A DNA stretch of 64,000 nt from Streptomyces dioscori (GCF_003024195.1 NZ_KZ679057.1:1-64000), one strand, 5' to 3'. Positions 18,413 to 26,641 are shown, numbered from the stretch's first letter. Notes: a model not told the origin generated them from the sequence alone. Made by a program: numbers and translations.

Positions 18413-20008
18413 TCAGGACTTGCCCGCGGGCGCCTCCGCCGTGGTCCGGGGACCGCCCAGCGCCGCCTCCGCGGCCTCGTACAGGTCGGCCGGGCGCACC
18501 CCGCCGAACGCCGTGACCAGGTGTCCGTCCGGGCGGATCAGCAGCACGGTGTGCGCGGCCGCGCCCGGATAGCTCTCGGCGACCAGCAGCTCGGCCCGGT
18601 GCGGCAGCGCGGTCACTGCAGCGGCGAGCCGCGGCATGATCCCCGCCGTCACCCAGTGCTTGCGGTCCCACACCACGGTCCCCGGCGCGATCAGCAGCAC
18701 GAGCAGCGCTCCCCGGCCCAGCCGGTCGCGCAGGGCCACGGACGAACCGTCCTCGGCGGTCACCCATACATCGGCGATCGCGGCACCCGGCGCCGTGTCG
18801 ACCTCGACCGCGGACTCGGCGTACGGAGGTGCGAGCGGCGAATCGGCGTACGCCCCCGGCGCACCCAGTGGACCGCGCCCCAGGTGTCCGTCCGTGAGGA
18901 GCGCGTCATGACCGCGGGCCGCCCCGGGCACCGCGGAACGCAGTCCACCGCCGCGCAGCAGCGGCAGTGCCTGGTCGGCGGCGCGCAGGCGCGCCGCGAC
19001 GATCGCGCGCCGCTCCACCTGGTAGCTGTCGAGCAGTGCCTCGTGCGGACCGTGGTGCCAGGCGAGGGCCAGTTTCCACGCGAGGTTGTCGGCGTCCCGC
19101 AGGCCCTCGTCGAGGCCCTGGGTGCCGAGTGCTCCGAGCAGATGCGCCGAGTCCCCGGCGAGGAAGACCCGGCCGGCCCGCCAGCGCCGCGCCAGCCGGT
19201 GGTGGACCGTGTGGACGCCGGTGTCGAGCAGCTCGTACGGCGGGGTGGTGCCCCCGCTCCAGCCCGCGAGGGTCTCCCGGACGCGTGCCACCAGGAGGTC
19301 CGGTGTGACCAGGTCCTTGCCCGGCGGCAGCAGCCAGTCCATGCGCCACACGTCGTCGGCGAGGGGGCGCGCGGTCACCTCGGAGACCGGGGGGCCCGAG
19401 GTCCGCCACGGCGGCGTGCGGTGCAGCAACGCCTCGCCGGGCCACGGGAGTTCCGTGCGCAGTGCGGCGACGGCGTGGCGTTCCACGGCCGTACGTCCCG
19501 GGAAACGGATGTCCTGGAGCTTGCGGACCGTCGAGCGGGGTCCGTCGCAGCCCACCAGGTAGCTGCCGCGCCACCAGGTGCCCTTGGGGCCCCGGGTGTG
19601 CGCGGTGACGCCGGCGGGCTCCTGTTCCAGGGAGTCGAGACGGCTGTCCACGGCGACCCTGACCAGGCGTTCGGCGCCGATCGCCTCGCGCAGGGCGGCG
19701 GTGAGAACGTGCTGGGGGAGGTGCAGCAGCGTGGGATCGTCCTCGCCGAACGTGATCTCCCGCATCACCTGCTTGCGCCGCATCGACCGCCATCCGGCCC
19801 AGCGAAAGCCGGTCTCGGCGACGGGGAAGCCGGTCAGCCGGCCGATCAGCGCGGCCGTGTCCTCGCGCAGGACGGCCGTACGCGCGAGTCGCTGTTCGTC
19901 CTTGCCGGGGCCCTCGTCCAGGACGACCGACGGGACCTCCTGACGCGCCAGCGCCAGGGCGAGCGTGAGTCCTACGGGCCCCGCTCCGACGATGATCACC
20001 GGGTCCAC
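18413..20008 (-). CDS. FAD-dependent aromatic monooxygenase
   Basis: A 531-residue class A flavoprotein hydroxylase. The FAD-binding GxGxxG is at residues 6-13 (VGAGPVGLTLALAL), the middle motif is LVGCDGPRSTVRKLQ, and the second FAD contact is GRVFLAGDSAHLLGALGTQG. A thioredoxin-like C-terminal domain typical of phenol/rifampicin-type hydroxylases follows. The start is GTG 20008. It stands alone, so a xenobiotic, antibiotic or stray secondary-metabolite substrate is possible. Length is normal for the class. Confidence 0.88.
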   Translation of the reverse strand: MDPVIIVGAGPVGLTLALALARQEVPSVVLDEGPGKDEQRLARTAVLREDTAALIGRLTGFPVAETGFRWAGWRSMRRKQVMREITFGEDDPTLLHLPQHVLTAALREAIGAERLVRVAVDSRLDSLEQEPAGVTAHTRGPKGTWWRGSYLVGCDGPRSTVRKLQDIRFPGRTAVERHAVAALRTELPWPGEALLHRTPPWRTSGPPVSEVTARPLADDVWRMDWLLPPGKDLVTPDLLVARVRETLAGWSGGTTPPYELLDTGVHTVHHRLARRWRAGRVFLAGDSAHLLGALGTQGLDEGLRDADNLAWKLALAWHHGPHEALLDSYQVERRAIVAARLRAADQALPLLRGGGLRSAVPGAARGHDALLTDGHLGRGPLGAPGAYADSPLAPPYAESAVEVDTAPGAAIADVWVTAEDGSSVALRDRLGRGALLVLLIAPGTVVWDRKHWVTAGIMPRLAAAVTALPHRAELLVAESYPGAAAHTVLLIRPDGHLVTAFGGVRPADLYEAAEAALGGPRTTAEAPAGKS

Positions 20009-20091
20009 GGCGTGGTGCCCCCTGCCCGGAGCGGCGTACTGGGTGTCCTACCGGGACTTGCAGGTGGAGCGGGGTACACGATCACAGAACG

Positions 20092-20121
20092 TATGCAACC
20101 TATTGCCGGTGCTTGCGTCAA
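20092..20121 (-). promoter_or_regulatory. probable promoter of the FAD monooxygenase
   Basis: On the minus strand TTGACG (20121-20116) and TGCATA (20097-20092) are spaced by 18 bases, about 85 bases upstream of the GTG at 20008. The -35 match is good and the -10 is weaker. Confidence 0.45.
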
Positions 20122-20246
20122 GTGACGGAGGGAGTGGGCTCCCCCAACTGGTCTGCAGACAAATAGCGAATCACGGCTGAGCTACATGCGTGAGCCACCA
20201 AGGCGCCTTTTGGCAACGTACGGCTTGGCGGTCAGCCCCATGCCGG

Positions 20247-20500
20247 GGCCGATCATCGTCTTGATCCTCGACAGCGTCTACTGCTGGTCCGGCCGGCCGT
20301 GCGCGACCGGCCCCTTTGTCAGCTCCGCTTCTGACCGTATGAACTGGGCCTCGCTCAGCCGCGGCGGGGAGGCTGAACCCGCCGACCGAAGCGCCTGCGG
20401 GCACCCTTGTCCCAGGACCTGCGCCACCGTTGCACCGACCGGACGCTGACCCGTAACTCCTTCACGATCGCCGAACTCGGCTCACCCACCGCGAACCCGC
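20247..20500 (-). pseudogene. IS630-type transposase fragment (left copy)
   Basis: A 254-bp piece of an IS630 transposase gene: the N-terminal helix-turn-helix part (AIVKELRVSVRSVQRWRRSW), a frameshift, then a TAG before the TLSRIKTMIG segment. By eye it is an exact reverse complement of 22743-22996, including the frameshift and the stop. No DDE catalytic region is present on this side. The flanks 20009-20246 and 20501-20590 hold the FAD monooxygenase promoter and no gene that I can recognise. Confidence 0.8.
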
Positions 20501-20590
20501 TCAGCCCACTAACCTGGCTGGACCGGCTGATACAGGCAGATCTGCTCTCACCTAACCCCGTGACCGATTTCTCAATCCGATGTGGCCCCA

Positions 20591-21259
20591 CTATTTGCGG
20601 TCACGAGTCGAGGCGTCGAATTTTCTGGCTTGCCATGCGATGCGAGCAGCGTGCAAGCGATTGTCGACGTTCAGCTTCGCGAATACGGAACGTACGTGAT
20701 CCTTGACGGTCCCCGGAGTGATTGTTAGAGAATTGGCTATAGTCTGGTTTGGGAGTCCCTGACTCAGCAACTCAAGGACTTCGAGTTCCCTTGCCGTAAG
20801 AGCGCAAATTTTTTCCTGCGCAGCCTTTTTCTGTGTAGATTCTATGACTGGTGCCGTGTATTCGGTTATGACTTTTCTGGATATCTCGGGGGATAGGGCG
20901 CAGCCTCCATGAAGCGCTGCGGGGAGCGCCCAAGATAGATGTAGATGAGCTGTCTCTTGCAATAGAATTCCGGATGCGCCAAGGGTAAGCAGGTGGCGCA
21001 CTCCAACTTCTGAAACACATTCTGTGATAACGAGAGTTGCGGGTATTTTGCGGACCCGCTTAAGCTGGGCGAGGGGCTGAATTACATCTTTATGTGAAGG
21101 GGAGCAGAATATGGCGAGTTCAGGGTGTGTGGTTGCAATAAGGGATGTTGCATCGTGCGCTTCCCCTTCAGCGACCACGCTCAAATTTAGCTGAGATTCC
21201 AAGATGGCCCGCAGGCCAGCTCGAGAAAGTCGGCTATCGTCAATAAGTGCGACTCGCAT
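20591..21259 (-). CDS. orphan LuxR/NarL-type regulator with degenerate receiver
   Basis: A 222-residue protein laid out as a receiver plus a LuxR helix-turn-helix. The receiver keeps the acidic pair Asp7-Asp8 (VALIDDSRLSRAG), but the usual phospho-acceptor position reads ELAIFCSPSH, with Cys52 in place of Asp. The conserved Lys is Gln101 (GASGILLQE). It therefore probably cannot be phosphorylated normally, as in atypical regulators such as RedZ. The HTH (LTARELEVLELLSQGLPNQT, then GTVKDHVRSVFAKLNV) is complete. The ATG at 21259 follows a GGGGGT site. Base composition is clearly lower in GC than the core genes, suggesting transfer. No kinase gene is adjacent. Confidence 0.82.
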   Translation of the reverse strand: MRVALIDDSRLSRAGLRAILESQLNLSVVAEGEAHDATSLIATTHPELAIFCSPSHKDVIQPLAQLKRVRKIPATLVITECVSEVGVRHLLTLGASGILLQETAHLHLSWALPAALHGGCALSPEISRKVITEYTAPVIESTQKKAAQEKICALTARELEVLELLSQGLPNQTIANSLTITPGTVKDHVRSVFAKLNVDNRLHAARIAWQARKFDASTRDRK

Positions 21260-21273
21260 TATTAGACCCCCGG

Positions 21274-21456
21274 TCAATCTCTGCCATGAAGCAAAGGCTG
21301 CCAATCTGGTCGTGAATGGCAGCGCAGTGAGCGTGCTGTTTTCATCCTATCAATCTCATTGCAGAATTCGATGTCCGATTTTATAAAATTGAGCTCTTCT
21401 TGAGCCTTGAGTTGGTCAATTCGCGTGATTCTGTATTTATCGCCCATTGTGTACAT
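21274..21456 (-). CDS. small hypothetical protein upstream of the orphan regulator
   Basis: A possible 60-residue reading frame (ATG 21456 or 21447; TTG 21474 would add a few residues) with a charged, helical-looking middle (QLKAQEELNFIKSDIEF). Its stop is 14 bases before the regulator's ATG, so the two would be co-transcribed. No clear ribosome site is seen and I recognise no family. It may be only part of a leader. The 440-bp space between the regulator and the secreted-protein genes otherwise holds lower-GC DNA suited to divergent promoters. Confidence 0.35.
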   Translation of the reverse strand: MYTMGDKYRITRIDQLKAQEELNFIKSDIEFCNEIDRMKTARSLRCHSRPDWQPLLHGRD

Positions 21457-21697
21457 AGTTCGTCGAAGGCGCAAAGAGTGATCATTTGCAAATCTCGTCA
21501 GTTGTTGACTCTGCGGCTACGGTGCTTCTGGGAAGAAGTCAACCCCCTGCGCTGGGGATAGTGGGAGAGGGTTCCATCTGTCGGGGGGTGTTCTGTGTAC
21601 CCCACATCCGATTGTATTGGCCTCAGAAGCCGCTGGGCCCCGAACGGGGTCTTGCGAGCCGTGTCATCGCTGAGCAAGTAGTGAAGGGTGAAAGATT

Positions 21698-22045
21698 ATG
21701 TTGAAGCGTAGTCGCATTTACCGCGTTGCAGTTACGCCGGCGTTTGGATTGCTACTCGCTGGCATCTTCTCGTTCGGTGCTGGTGCCACTGCATCGGCCG
21801 ACACCATGGATGTGCAGGCGCATCCAAGTGGCTGCGAGTTCAAGATTCAAGATGCGTGGCGAACTATGGCCAAGTGCAGCGAGTCCAACGGGGGGCACTA
21901 CCGAGCCATCGCGGTTTGCAAGGACTCGGAAGGCAGGGTGACGAATGCAGTAGGCGCTTGGAAAAATAATTCCACTCCGTCCTATGCTTATTGTTCTGGC
22001 TCCGGTAAGCCTACGGCTGCGGGTGTCGAGACGAAGTACAACTGA
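21698..22045 (+). CDS. small secreted four-cysteine protein, paralogue 1
   Basis: A 115-residue precursor with a signal peptide: basic start (MLKRSRIYR), hydrophobic core (PAFGLLLAGIFSFGAG) and a likely cleavage after ASA near residue 34. The mature part has four cysteines in the order GCEF, KCSESNGGHYRA, VCKDSEG, YCSGSG. The SNGGHYRA core and the spacing recur in the next gene. ATG 21698 follows GAAGGGTG. I recognise no named family. The two cysteine pairs suggest a small disulfide-stabilised extracellular domain; the role is unknown. Confidence 0.75.
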   Translation: MLKRSRIYRVAVTPAFGLLLAGIFSFGAGATASADTMDVQAHPSGCEFKIQDAWRTMAKCSESNGGHYRAIAVCKDSEGRVTNAVGAWKNNSTPSYAYCSGSGKPTAAGVETKYN

Positions 22046-22109
22046 CGCACGGGTGTCATTGGAAACTCCAGCAGGCTCCGAAGTTGTGCAATCTAGAAGG
22101 GCTGAAATT

Positions 22110-22439
22110 GTGACGAAGCGCTTTTCGCTACTCGTTGCCGGTGGGTTCCTTGCAGTTTCTCCGCTGGTCTTCCAGACGGCGGCTTCAGCTGCCACTGATG
22201 GCGTTGCTGCCTGGCCAACAGGTTGTACGGCTCGGAAGGTTTTTTCTGATGCCGTGGGAGCGACATGCACAAAGAGTAACGGGGGGCACTGGAAGGCATC
22301 CGCTAATTGCAGGGCGATATCGGGTGGCCCTGATGTCTACCGCGAGGCGGGAGTTTGGAAGTCCAGTGGTGAGTCGATCGTTTACTGCCCCTCAGGCACA
22401 TATGTGCTTGACGTGGGGTACTTGACAAAGGCCTCTTAG
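22110..22439 (+). CDS. small secreted four-cysteine protein, paralogue 2
   Basis: A 109-residue precursor from GTG 22110 (site GAAGGG at about 22096). The signal peptide runs from MTKRFSLLVAGGFLAVSPLV to about ATASAA-like residues near position 27. Four cysteines repeat the pattern of paralogue 1: GCTA, TCTKSNGGHWKA, NCRAISG, YCPSGTY. The matching blocks are C[ST]xSNGGH[YW][KR]A and GxWKxS. It starts 64 bases after paralogue 1 ends and is followed by a strong terminator, so the two form a short operon. The function is unknown. Confidence 0.75.
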   Translation: MTKRFSLLVAGGFLAVSPLVFQTAASAATDGVAAWPTGCTARKVFSDAVGATCTKSNGGHWKASANCRAISGGPDVYREAGVWKSSGESIVYCPSGTYVLDVGYLTKAS

Positions 22440-22453
22440 TCTCGATCTTTTGC

Positions 22454-22484
22454 GATGGGCCCCCGACGGAGTCGGGGGCCCATC
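22454..22484 (+). terminator. terminator of the secreted-protein pair
   Basis: GATGGGCCCCCGAC (22454-22467) pairs perfectly with GTCGGGGGCCCATC (22471-22484) around GGA, followed by TTAAT. It lies 14 bases after the second paralogue's stop. The next 180 bases hold nothing that I recognise. Confidence 0.88.
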
Positions 22485-22667
22485 TTAATGTGGGCGGCAG
22501 AGGGCGGGGGTGACAGAAGGCCCAGACCTTATCTTATGTGAGCGTCAGGCTGCACGGATTCGATATGGTTATTCGCTTGTCACGTAGACTTAACGACGGC
22601 TGCTGAGCTTGAACTTGGGGCGTTGTAGCTGCTGACAGGTTTTTATCCTCGCGGTACGCCGTCTCTT

Positions 22668-23343
22668 ATGAGGTACGCGCAGGGCGGCGGTCTGTCGGAT
22701 GAGCGTCGCAGTTCCGCGAGGCGATCAGGTTTAGGGCGGCTGGCGGGTTCGCGGTGGGTGAGCCGAGTTCGGCGATCGTGAAGGAGTTACGGGTCAGCGT
22801 CCGGTCGGTGCAACGGTGGCGCAGGTCCTGGGACAAGGGTGCCCGCAGGCGCTTCGGTCGGCGGGTTCAGCCTCCCCGCCGCGGCTGAGCGAGGCCCAGT
22901 TCATACGGTCAGAAGCGGAGCTGACAAAGGGGCCGGTCGCGCACGGCCGGCCGGACCAGCAGTAGACGCTGTCGAGGATCAAGACGATGATCGGCCGTCG
23001 CTTCCACCAGAGCTACACCCTGCAAGGGGTGCGCAAGCTGCTGCTCCGGCACGGCTTCTCCTGCCAGGCGCTGGCCATACGGACCGTCGAACGCTATGAG
23101 GAGGAGATTCGCGGCCGTTCTCGCCGCCGGATCTTCTTCGCCGCCCTGACCTGCTACAAGCCTGGTGAACGCTCCCGGCTGATCTACCGGCCGCACCACG
23201 ACGACAGCCGACGAGACGGACGCGAGGGCTTCGCCTGGACCGACTAGCGCGACCTGCTCATCACCACACATCAGCAGCTCGGTGGAGCGATCGTGCTCGT
23301 CTGGAACAACTGTGAGACTCATGGAGCGCCGCCCGGGGCCGGG
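22668..23343 (+). pseudogene. IS630-type transposase, 5' part (right copy), decayed
   Basis: Starts at ATG 22668 (MRYAQGGGLSDERR) and breaks at once through a one-base loss near 22710. In shifted frame come the HTH (GEPSSAIVKELRVSVRSVQR), a second frameshift near 22845, a TAG at about 22963, then TLSRIKTMIGRRFHQSYTLQ and GVRKLLLRHGFSCQ. The DDE region is shortened and interrupted by a stop near 23247, but IVLVWNNCETHG, equivalent to the DNLNTH block, is still readable. The gene continues after an IS110 insertion at 24530-24786. Not functional. Confidence 0.82.
22743..22996 (+). repeat. 254-bp inverted repeat arm (partner 20247-20500)
   Basis: Reverse complement of 20247-20500 with no difference that I could find by eye over 254 bases. 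The arms face each other across 2.24 kb containing the orphan regulator and the secreted pair. Identity of decayed transposase sequence implies a recent duplication or gene conversion, and it would allow inversion of the segment by homologous recombination. Confidence 0.85.
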
Positions 23344-24529
23344 GCCTGACCCGTGGGACAACTGGCCCTGGCTGCCTTGTTCAAGATCTGTCGGCTTCGG
23401 GTCCCGGGCGGCGCTTGCTGTCGCCGGACCAACGGGCGTGTCCCGACAGGGGCCTTGCCGCACAAGGCACCGTCACAGTTCTGACCGCCCACCGGCCCGG
23501 CGTCGGCCATGAACCCCGTGCCGATCAAGGAGCCGCGTGACCGTCACCAGCATGCCCCAGACAACTCTGCCCGAACGGCCAGAACAACAACCGGCGGAGG
23601 ACGTGATCCTCGGCGTTGACACCCACAAGGACGTGCACGTCGCCGACGTGATCACGGTGCTCGGCGCGCTCCTGGCCCATCAGGTGTTCCCGGCGACCGC
23701 CGCCGGATACCGCCAACTCCTGGCCTGGGCCCGCTCCTTCGGCCTCCCGCACCGTGCGGGAGTGGAGTGCACCGGTTCCTACGGAGCTGCTCTGGCACGG
23801 TTCCTGAGCCGGGAGAATATCCAGGTCGTCGAGGTCAATCAGCCCGATCGCGCCACGCGTCGCAAGCGCGGCCAGACCGATGCCGTCGATGCGGATGCCG
23901 CCGCCCGCGCGGTCCTGTCCGGACGAGCTGCTGTCACGCCCAAGACGGGCGAGGGCCCGGCCGCCGACATGCGCGTGCTGAGACTGGCGAAGGAGTCGGC
24001 CGTCAAAGCCCGAACACAGGCGAAGAACCAGCTCAAGGCTGTACTCCTCGGCACCGATCCCGAGCTGCGCGAATCCCTGTCCGAACTCAGCAACTCGGCG
24101 TTGATCGCCCGATGCGCGGACCTTCCGGACACCGGGAACGCGGCCGTCTTCACGCTCCGGCTGCTGGCCCGCCGCGTCCAGCAATTGACCGCCGAGGTGA
24201 AGGAACTCACCAGCAGGGTCAACAGAGGCGTCCGCACCCACCATCCGCGGCTCCTGGACATCGTCGGCGTCGGGCCCGACAGCGCCGCTGCCCTGCTGAT
24301 CGCCGCCGGCGACAGCCGGGAGCGGCTGGCAAACGAGGCATCCTTCGCTGCTCTGTGTGGCGTCAGCCCCGTCGAACAGTCCTCCGGAAAGACCCAGCGA
24401 CGACGGCTGAACCGCGGCGGCAACCGTCAGGCCAACGCAGCCCTCTACCGCATCGTCGTGACACGTCTCCGCCGCCGCAACGGCTGCCACTTGACGCAAC
24501 ATAGGGGCATCTTGAACGTCCATCTTGCT
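23344..24529 (+). mobile_element. IS110-family element, truncated, inserted in IS630
   Basis: The block splits the IS630 transposase between its NNCETHG and MRQFIARQEW segments, which should be only a few residues apart. It comprises about 190 bases of non-coding DNA followed by a transposase frame from GTG 23537. In IS110 elements the non-coding end can encode a bridge RNA; I cannot confirm one here. Exact ends were not determined because IS110 lacks terminal inverted repeats. Confidence 0.65.
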
Positions 24530-24568
24530 TACGGGTGCGGCAGTTCATCGCCAGGCAAGAGTGGCTGA
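23537..24568 (+). pseudogene. IS110/IS116/IS902-type transposase, C-terminally truncated
   Basis: A 343-codon frame. The RuvC-like DEDD domain is intact: LGVDTHKDVHVADV, GVECTGSYG and KRGQTDAVDADAAARA. The C-terminal IS116/IS902 domain begins normally (LLDIVGVGPDSAAALLIAAG, then SPVEQSSGKTQRRRLNRGGN and RQANAALYRIVVTRLR) but departs from the family at about residue 315 and reads into IS630 sequence. About 50-70 residues normally following are missing. The element is probably inactive. Confidence 0.8.
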
Positions 24569-24786
24569 CCGTCTACCAGTTGCCCTCCTATGCCCCCGAC
24601 CTCAACCCGGTCGAGGGCATTCGGTCGCTGCTACGGCGCAGCTGGCTGTCCAACACCGCCTTCACCACCCTCGGGCACCTCATCCAGACCATCCGCCACG
24701 GCATGAAGAAGATCCAGTACCGCCCCCACCTCATCGAGGGGAGCCTCGCCAGTACCGAACTGTCACTCACCCCAACGACACCATGA
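24530..24786 (+). pseudogene. IS630-type transposase, 3' part
   Basis: MRQFIARQEWLTVYQLPSYA followed by PDLNPVEGIRSLLRR is the C-terminal DDE block (the last catalytic Glu is in NPVEG) of the IS630 transposase whose 5' part lies at 22668-23343. The open stretch runs to about 24786 with a normal-looking end. It has no start of its own. Confidence 0.8.
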
Positions 24787-24796
24787 GTTCAAGCAC

Positions 24797-24862
24797 TCTC
24801 ATCTCGGTCATCATGAGGGTCCATCAGCTTACTGATGGACCCTCATGATGACCGAGATGAGA
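24797..24862. repeat. perfect 31-bp hairpin downstream of the IS630 remnant
   Basis: Arms 24797-24827 and 24832-24862 are perfect reverse complements, separated by only CTTA. The stem includes GAGGGTCCATCAG and its complement. It may be a strong terminator at the island's right edge, or two abutted ends of a mobile element. Between 24863 and 24998 I see no gene. Confidence 0.85.
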
Positions 24863-24998
24863 CGAAAACCGCAGAAAAGAGCCGTCAAAGCCTCGCCAGC
24901 TGCCTCAATGAAATTCTTGGCTCAGAAGACCAGTCATCGCGATAAGAGCGTGTGATGACAGCATGTGGCAGCCAATTCGTAGGTACATGCGGAAAGAG

Positions 24999-25032
24999 GT
25001 GGAGGCAGTGACGATCACGTCACTGCCTCCAC
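24999..25032 (-). terminator. terminator of the gluABCD operon
   Basis: GTGGAGGCAGTGACG (24999-25013) and CGTCACTGCCTCCAC (25018-25032) form a perfect 15-bp stem with the loop ATCA, 24 bases beyond the gluD stop. Confidence 0.9.
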
Positions 25033-25055
25033 GCCGATAGACTAATTACTGCCCG

Positions 25056-25964
25056 TCACTTCTTACCGCCAGTACCGATCGTCGCCGTGCCTCCAACTTC
25101 GCCAGCGTTGATGTCGTCAACGTCGTCGCCCCCGAGGACCGCACCAGTACCCTTCTTACTGCGGCGTAGCCTGGCTTCCAGCCAACTCGCGAAGGTGGTG
25201 AGGATGAAGTTGAGCACGATGTAGATGAATGCCACGACGATGAAACTGGGGATCACGTTGGCGTAGTTGGCCGCCAGTGTTCCGCGCGAGTTGAGCAACT
25301 CGGTGAAGCCGAGCATCACGCCGCCCAGTGCGGTGTCCTTCACGATGACGACGAGCTGGCTGACGATGGCTGGCAGCATGGCGGTGACAGCCTGTGGCAA
25401 CAAGACATTGGTCATCATCTGACCCTTGCGCAGCCCGACCGCCATCGCGGCTTCAGACTGCCCCCTGGGAAGCGAGAGAATGCCGGCCCGGACGATCTCG
25501 GCGAGCACGGACGCGTTGTAGAGGACCAGGCCCGTGACAACCGCGTACAAGGGGCGCTGTTCACTGCTGATGTCCGAGTAGCGGACGTAGAACTCGTTGG
25601 CGAACAGCATCAGTAGCAGTACGGGGATCGCGCGGAAGAACTCGACCACCGTACTGGCCGTCGCCCGTACCCACCGGTGGTCGGAGAGGCGTGAGATGCC
25701 GAAGAGCGCGCCCAGCGGAAGGGCGATCACCATGGCAAGCGCTGACGCCTTCAGCGTGTCGCCGAGGCCCGGCAGCAGATACGTCGTCCAGGCCTGCGCC
25801 TCGGTGAACGGCTCCCACAGGGACCACTCCAGCTGACCCTTGTCGTCCAGCGTCCGCCAGACCCACCATAGGATCAGGACAAGCAGGACAGTGAAGATCA
25901 CCGAGAAGATCACATTGCGACGCTTGGCACGAGGGCCGGGCGTGTCATAGAGCACCGAGCTCAT
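25056..25964 (-). CDS. gluD: glutamate ABC transporter permease GluD
   Basis: A 302-residue inner-membrane permease of the polar amino-acid (HisM/GlnP) type. A first span lies at residues 18-36 (VIFSVIFTVLLVLILWWVW). The permease domain has the EAA-like loop AAMAVGLRKGQMMTNVLLPQ. The C-terminal tail is hydrophilic, ending in Gly/Asp-rich sequence. It overlaps the gluC stop by 4 bases. Specificity for glutamate is inferred from order and similarity to GluABCD of Corynebacterium and Streptomyces. Confidence 0.92.
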   Translation of the reverse strand: MSSVLYDTPGPRAKRRNVIFSVIFTVLLVLILWWVWRTLDDKGQLEWSLWEPFTEAQAWTTYLLPGLGDTLKASALAMVIALPLGALFGISRLSDHRWVRATASTVVEFFRAIPVLLLMLFANEFYVRYSDISSEQRPLYAVVTGLVLYNASVLAEIVRAGILSLPRGQSEAAMAVGLRKGQMMTNVLLPQAVTAMLPAIVSQLVVIVKDTALGGVMLGFTELLNSRGTLAANYANVIPSFIVVAFIYIVLNFILTTFASWLEARLRRSKKGTGAVLGGDDVDDINAGEVGGTATIGTGGKK

Positions 25965-26641
25965 CGCTTCACCGCCAGTCGCTTGCTCAGCCAGCCGAGG
26001 AAGAGCCCGGTGGGCATGGTCAGTACCACGAACCCGAGGGCGAAGACCGCGCCGATGGCCAGCGTCTGTGCCTCGTTCTCGATCATTTCCTTCATGAGAA
26101 GTGCGGCCTCGGCCACGCCGATCGCGGCCGCCACGGTCGTGTTCTTGGTCAGCGCGATCAACACGTTGGCCAGCGGTCCGATGACCGTACGGAAGGCCTG
26201 CGGCAGGATGACGAGGCGCAGGATCTGGCTGAAGCTCAGTCCGATGGCGCGTGCCGCCTCGGCCTGGCCGAGGGGCACCGTGTTGATGCCGGAGCGGATC
26301 GCCTCGCAGACGAAGGCCGCGGTGTAGGCGACGAGACCGAGTACAGCGAGCCGGAAGCCCTGCACATCGAAGTCGTCGGGGGCGCCCATCGTCATGCCGA
26401 AGATATCGGCGAGGCCGAGAGACGTGAAGATGATGATGACGGTCAGGGGGATGTTCCGGACGATGTTCACATAGGCGGTGCCGAACCCCCGCATGAGCGG
26501 GACCGGGCTGACTCGCATCGCGGCGAGCAGGGTGCCCCAGACGAGGGAGCCGACGGCGGAGAGGGCGGTGAGTTTCACCGTCATCCAGAACGCCCCTAGA
26601 ACGTTGTAGCCTTCAAGAAAGTCGAACACGGTCTCCCGCAC
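25961..26641 (-). CDS. gluC: glutamate ABC transporter permease GluC
   Basis: A 226-residue permease of the same family as GluD, with about five spans and the loop EAARAIGLSFSQILRLVILP that docks on the ATPase. GluC and GluD should form the heterodimeric channel. GTG start at 26641. It is separated from gluB by an 80-base gap that contains a long hairpin. Confidence 0.92.
   Translation of the reverse strand: MRETVFDFLEGYNVLGAFWMTVKLTALSAVGSLVWGTLLAAMRVSPVPLMRGFGTAYVNIVRNIPLTVIIIFTSLGLADIFGMTMGAPDDFDVQGFRLAVLGLVAYTAAFVCEAIRSGINTVPLGQAEAARAIGLSFSQILRLVILPQAFRTVIGPLANVLIALTKNTTVAAAIGVAEAALLMKEMIENEAQTLAIGAVFALGFVVLTMPTGLFLGWLSKRLAVKR

Noticed and set aside
21486..21704. 72-codon frame on the plus strand before the first secreted paralogue
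   Set aside because: No ribosome site or recognisable domain, and it overlaps the start region of the better-supported gene at 21698; it is more likely promoter DNA.
22839..23099. Open frame in the right IS630 arm as a new small gene
   Set aside because: It is an out-of-frame reading of the transposase remnant; only its last third joins the true transposase frame.
23525..24523. 332-codon antisense frame through the IS110 transposase
   Set aside because: It is the mirror of a transposase with clear DEDD motifs; its own sequence shows no family.
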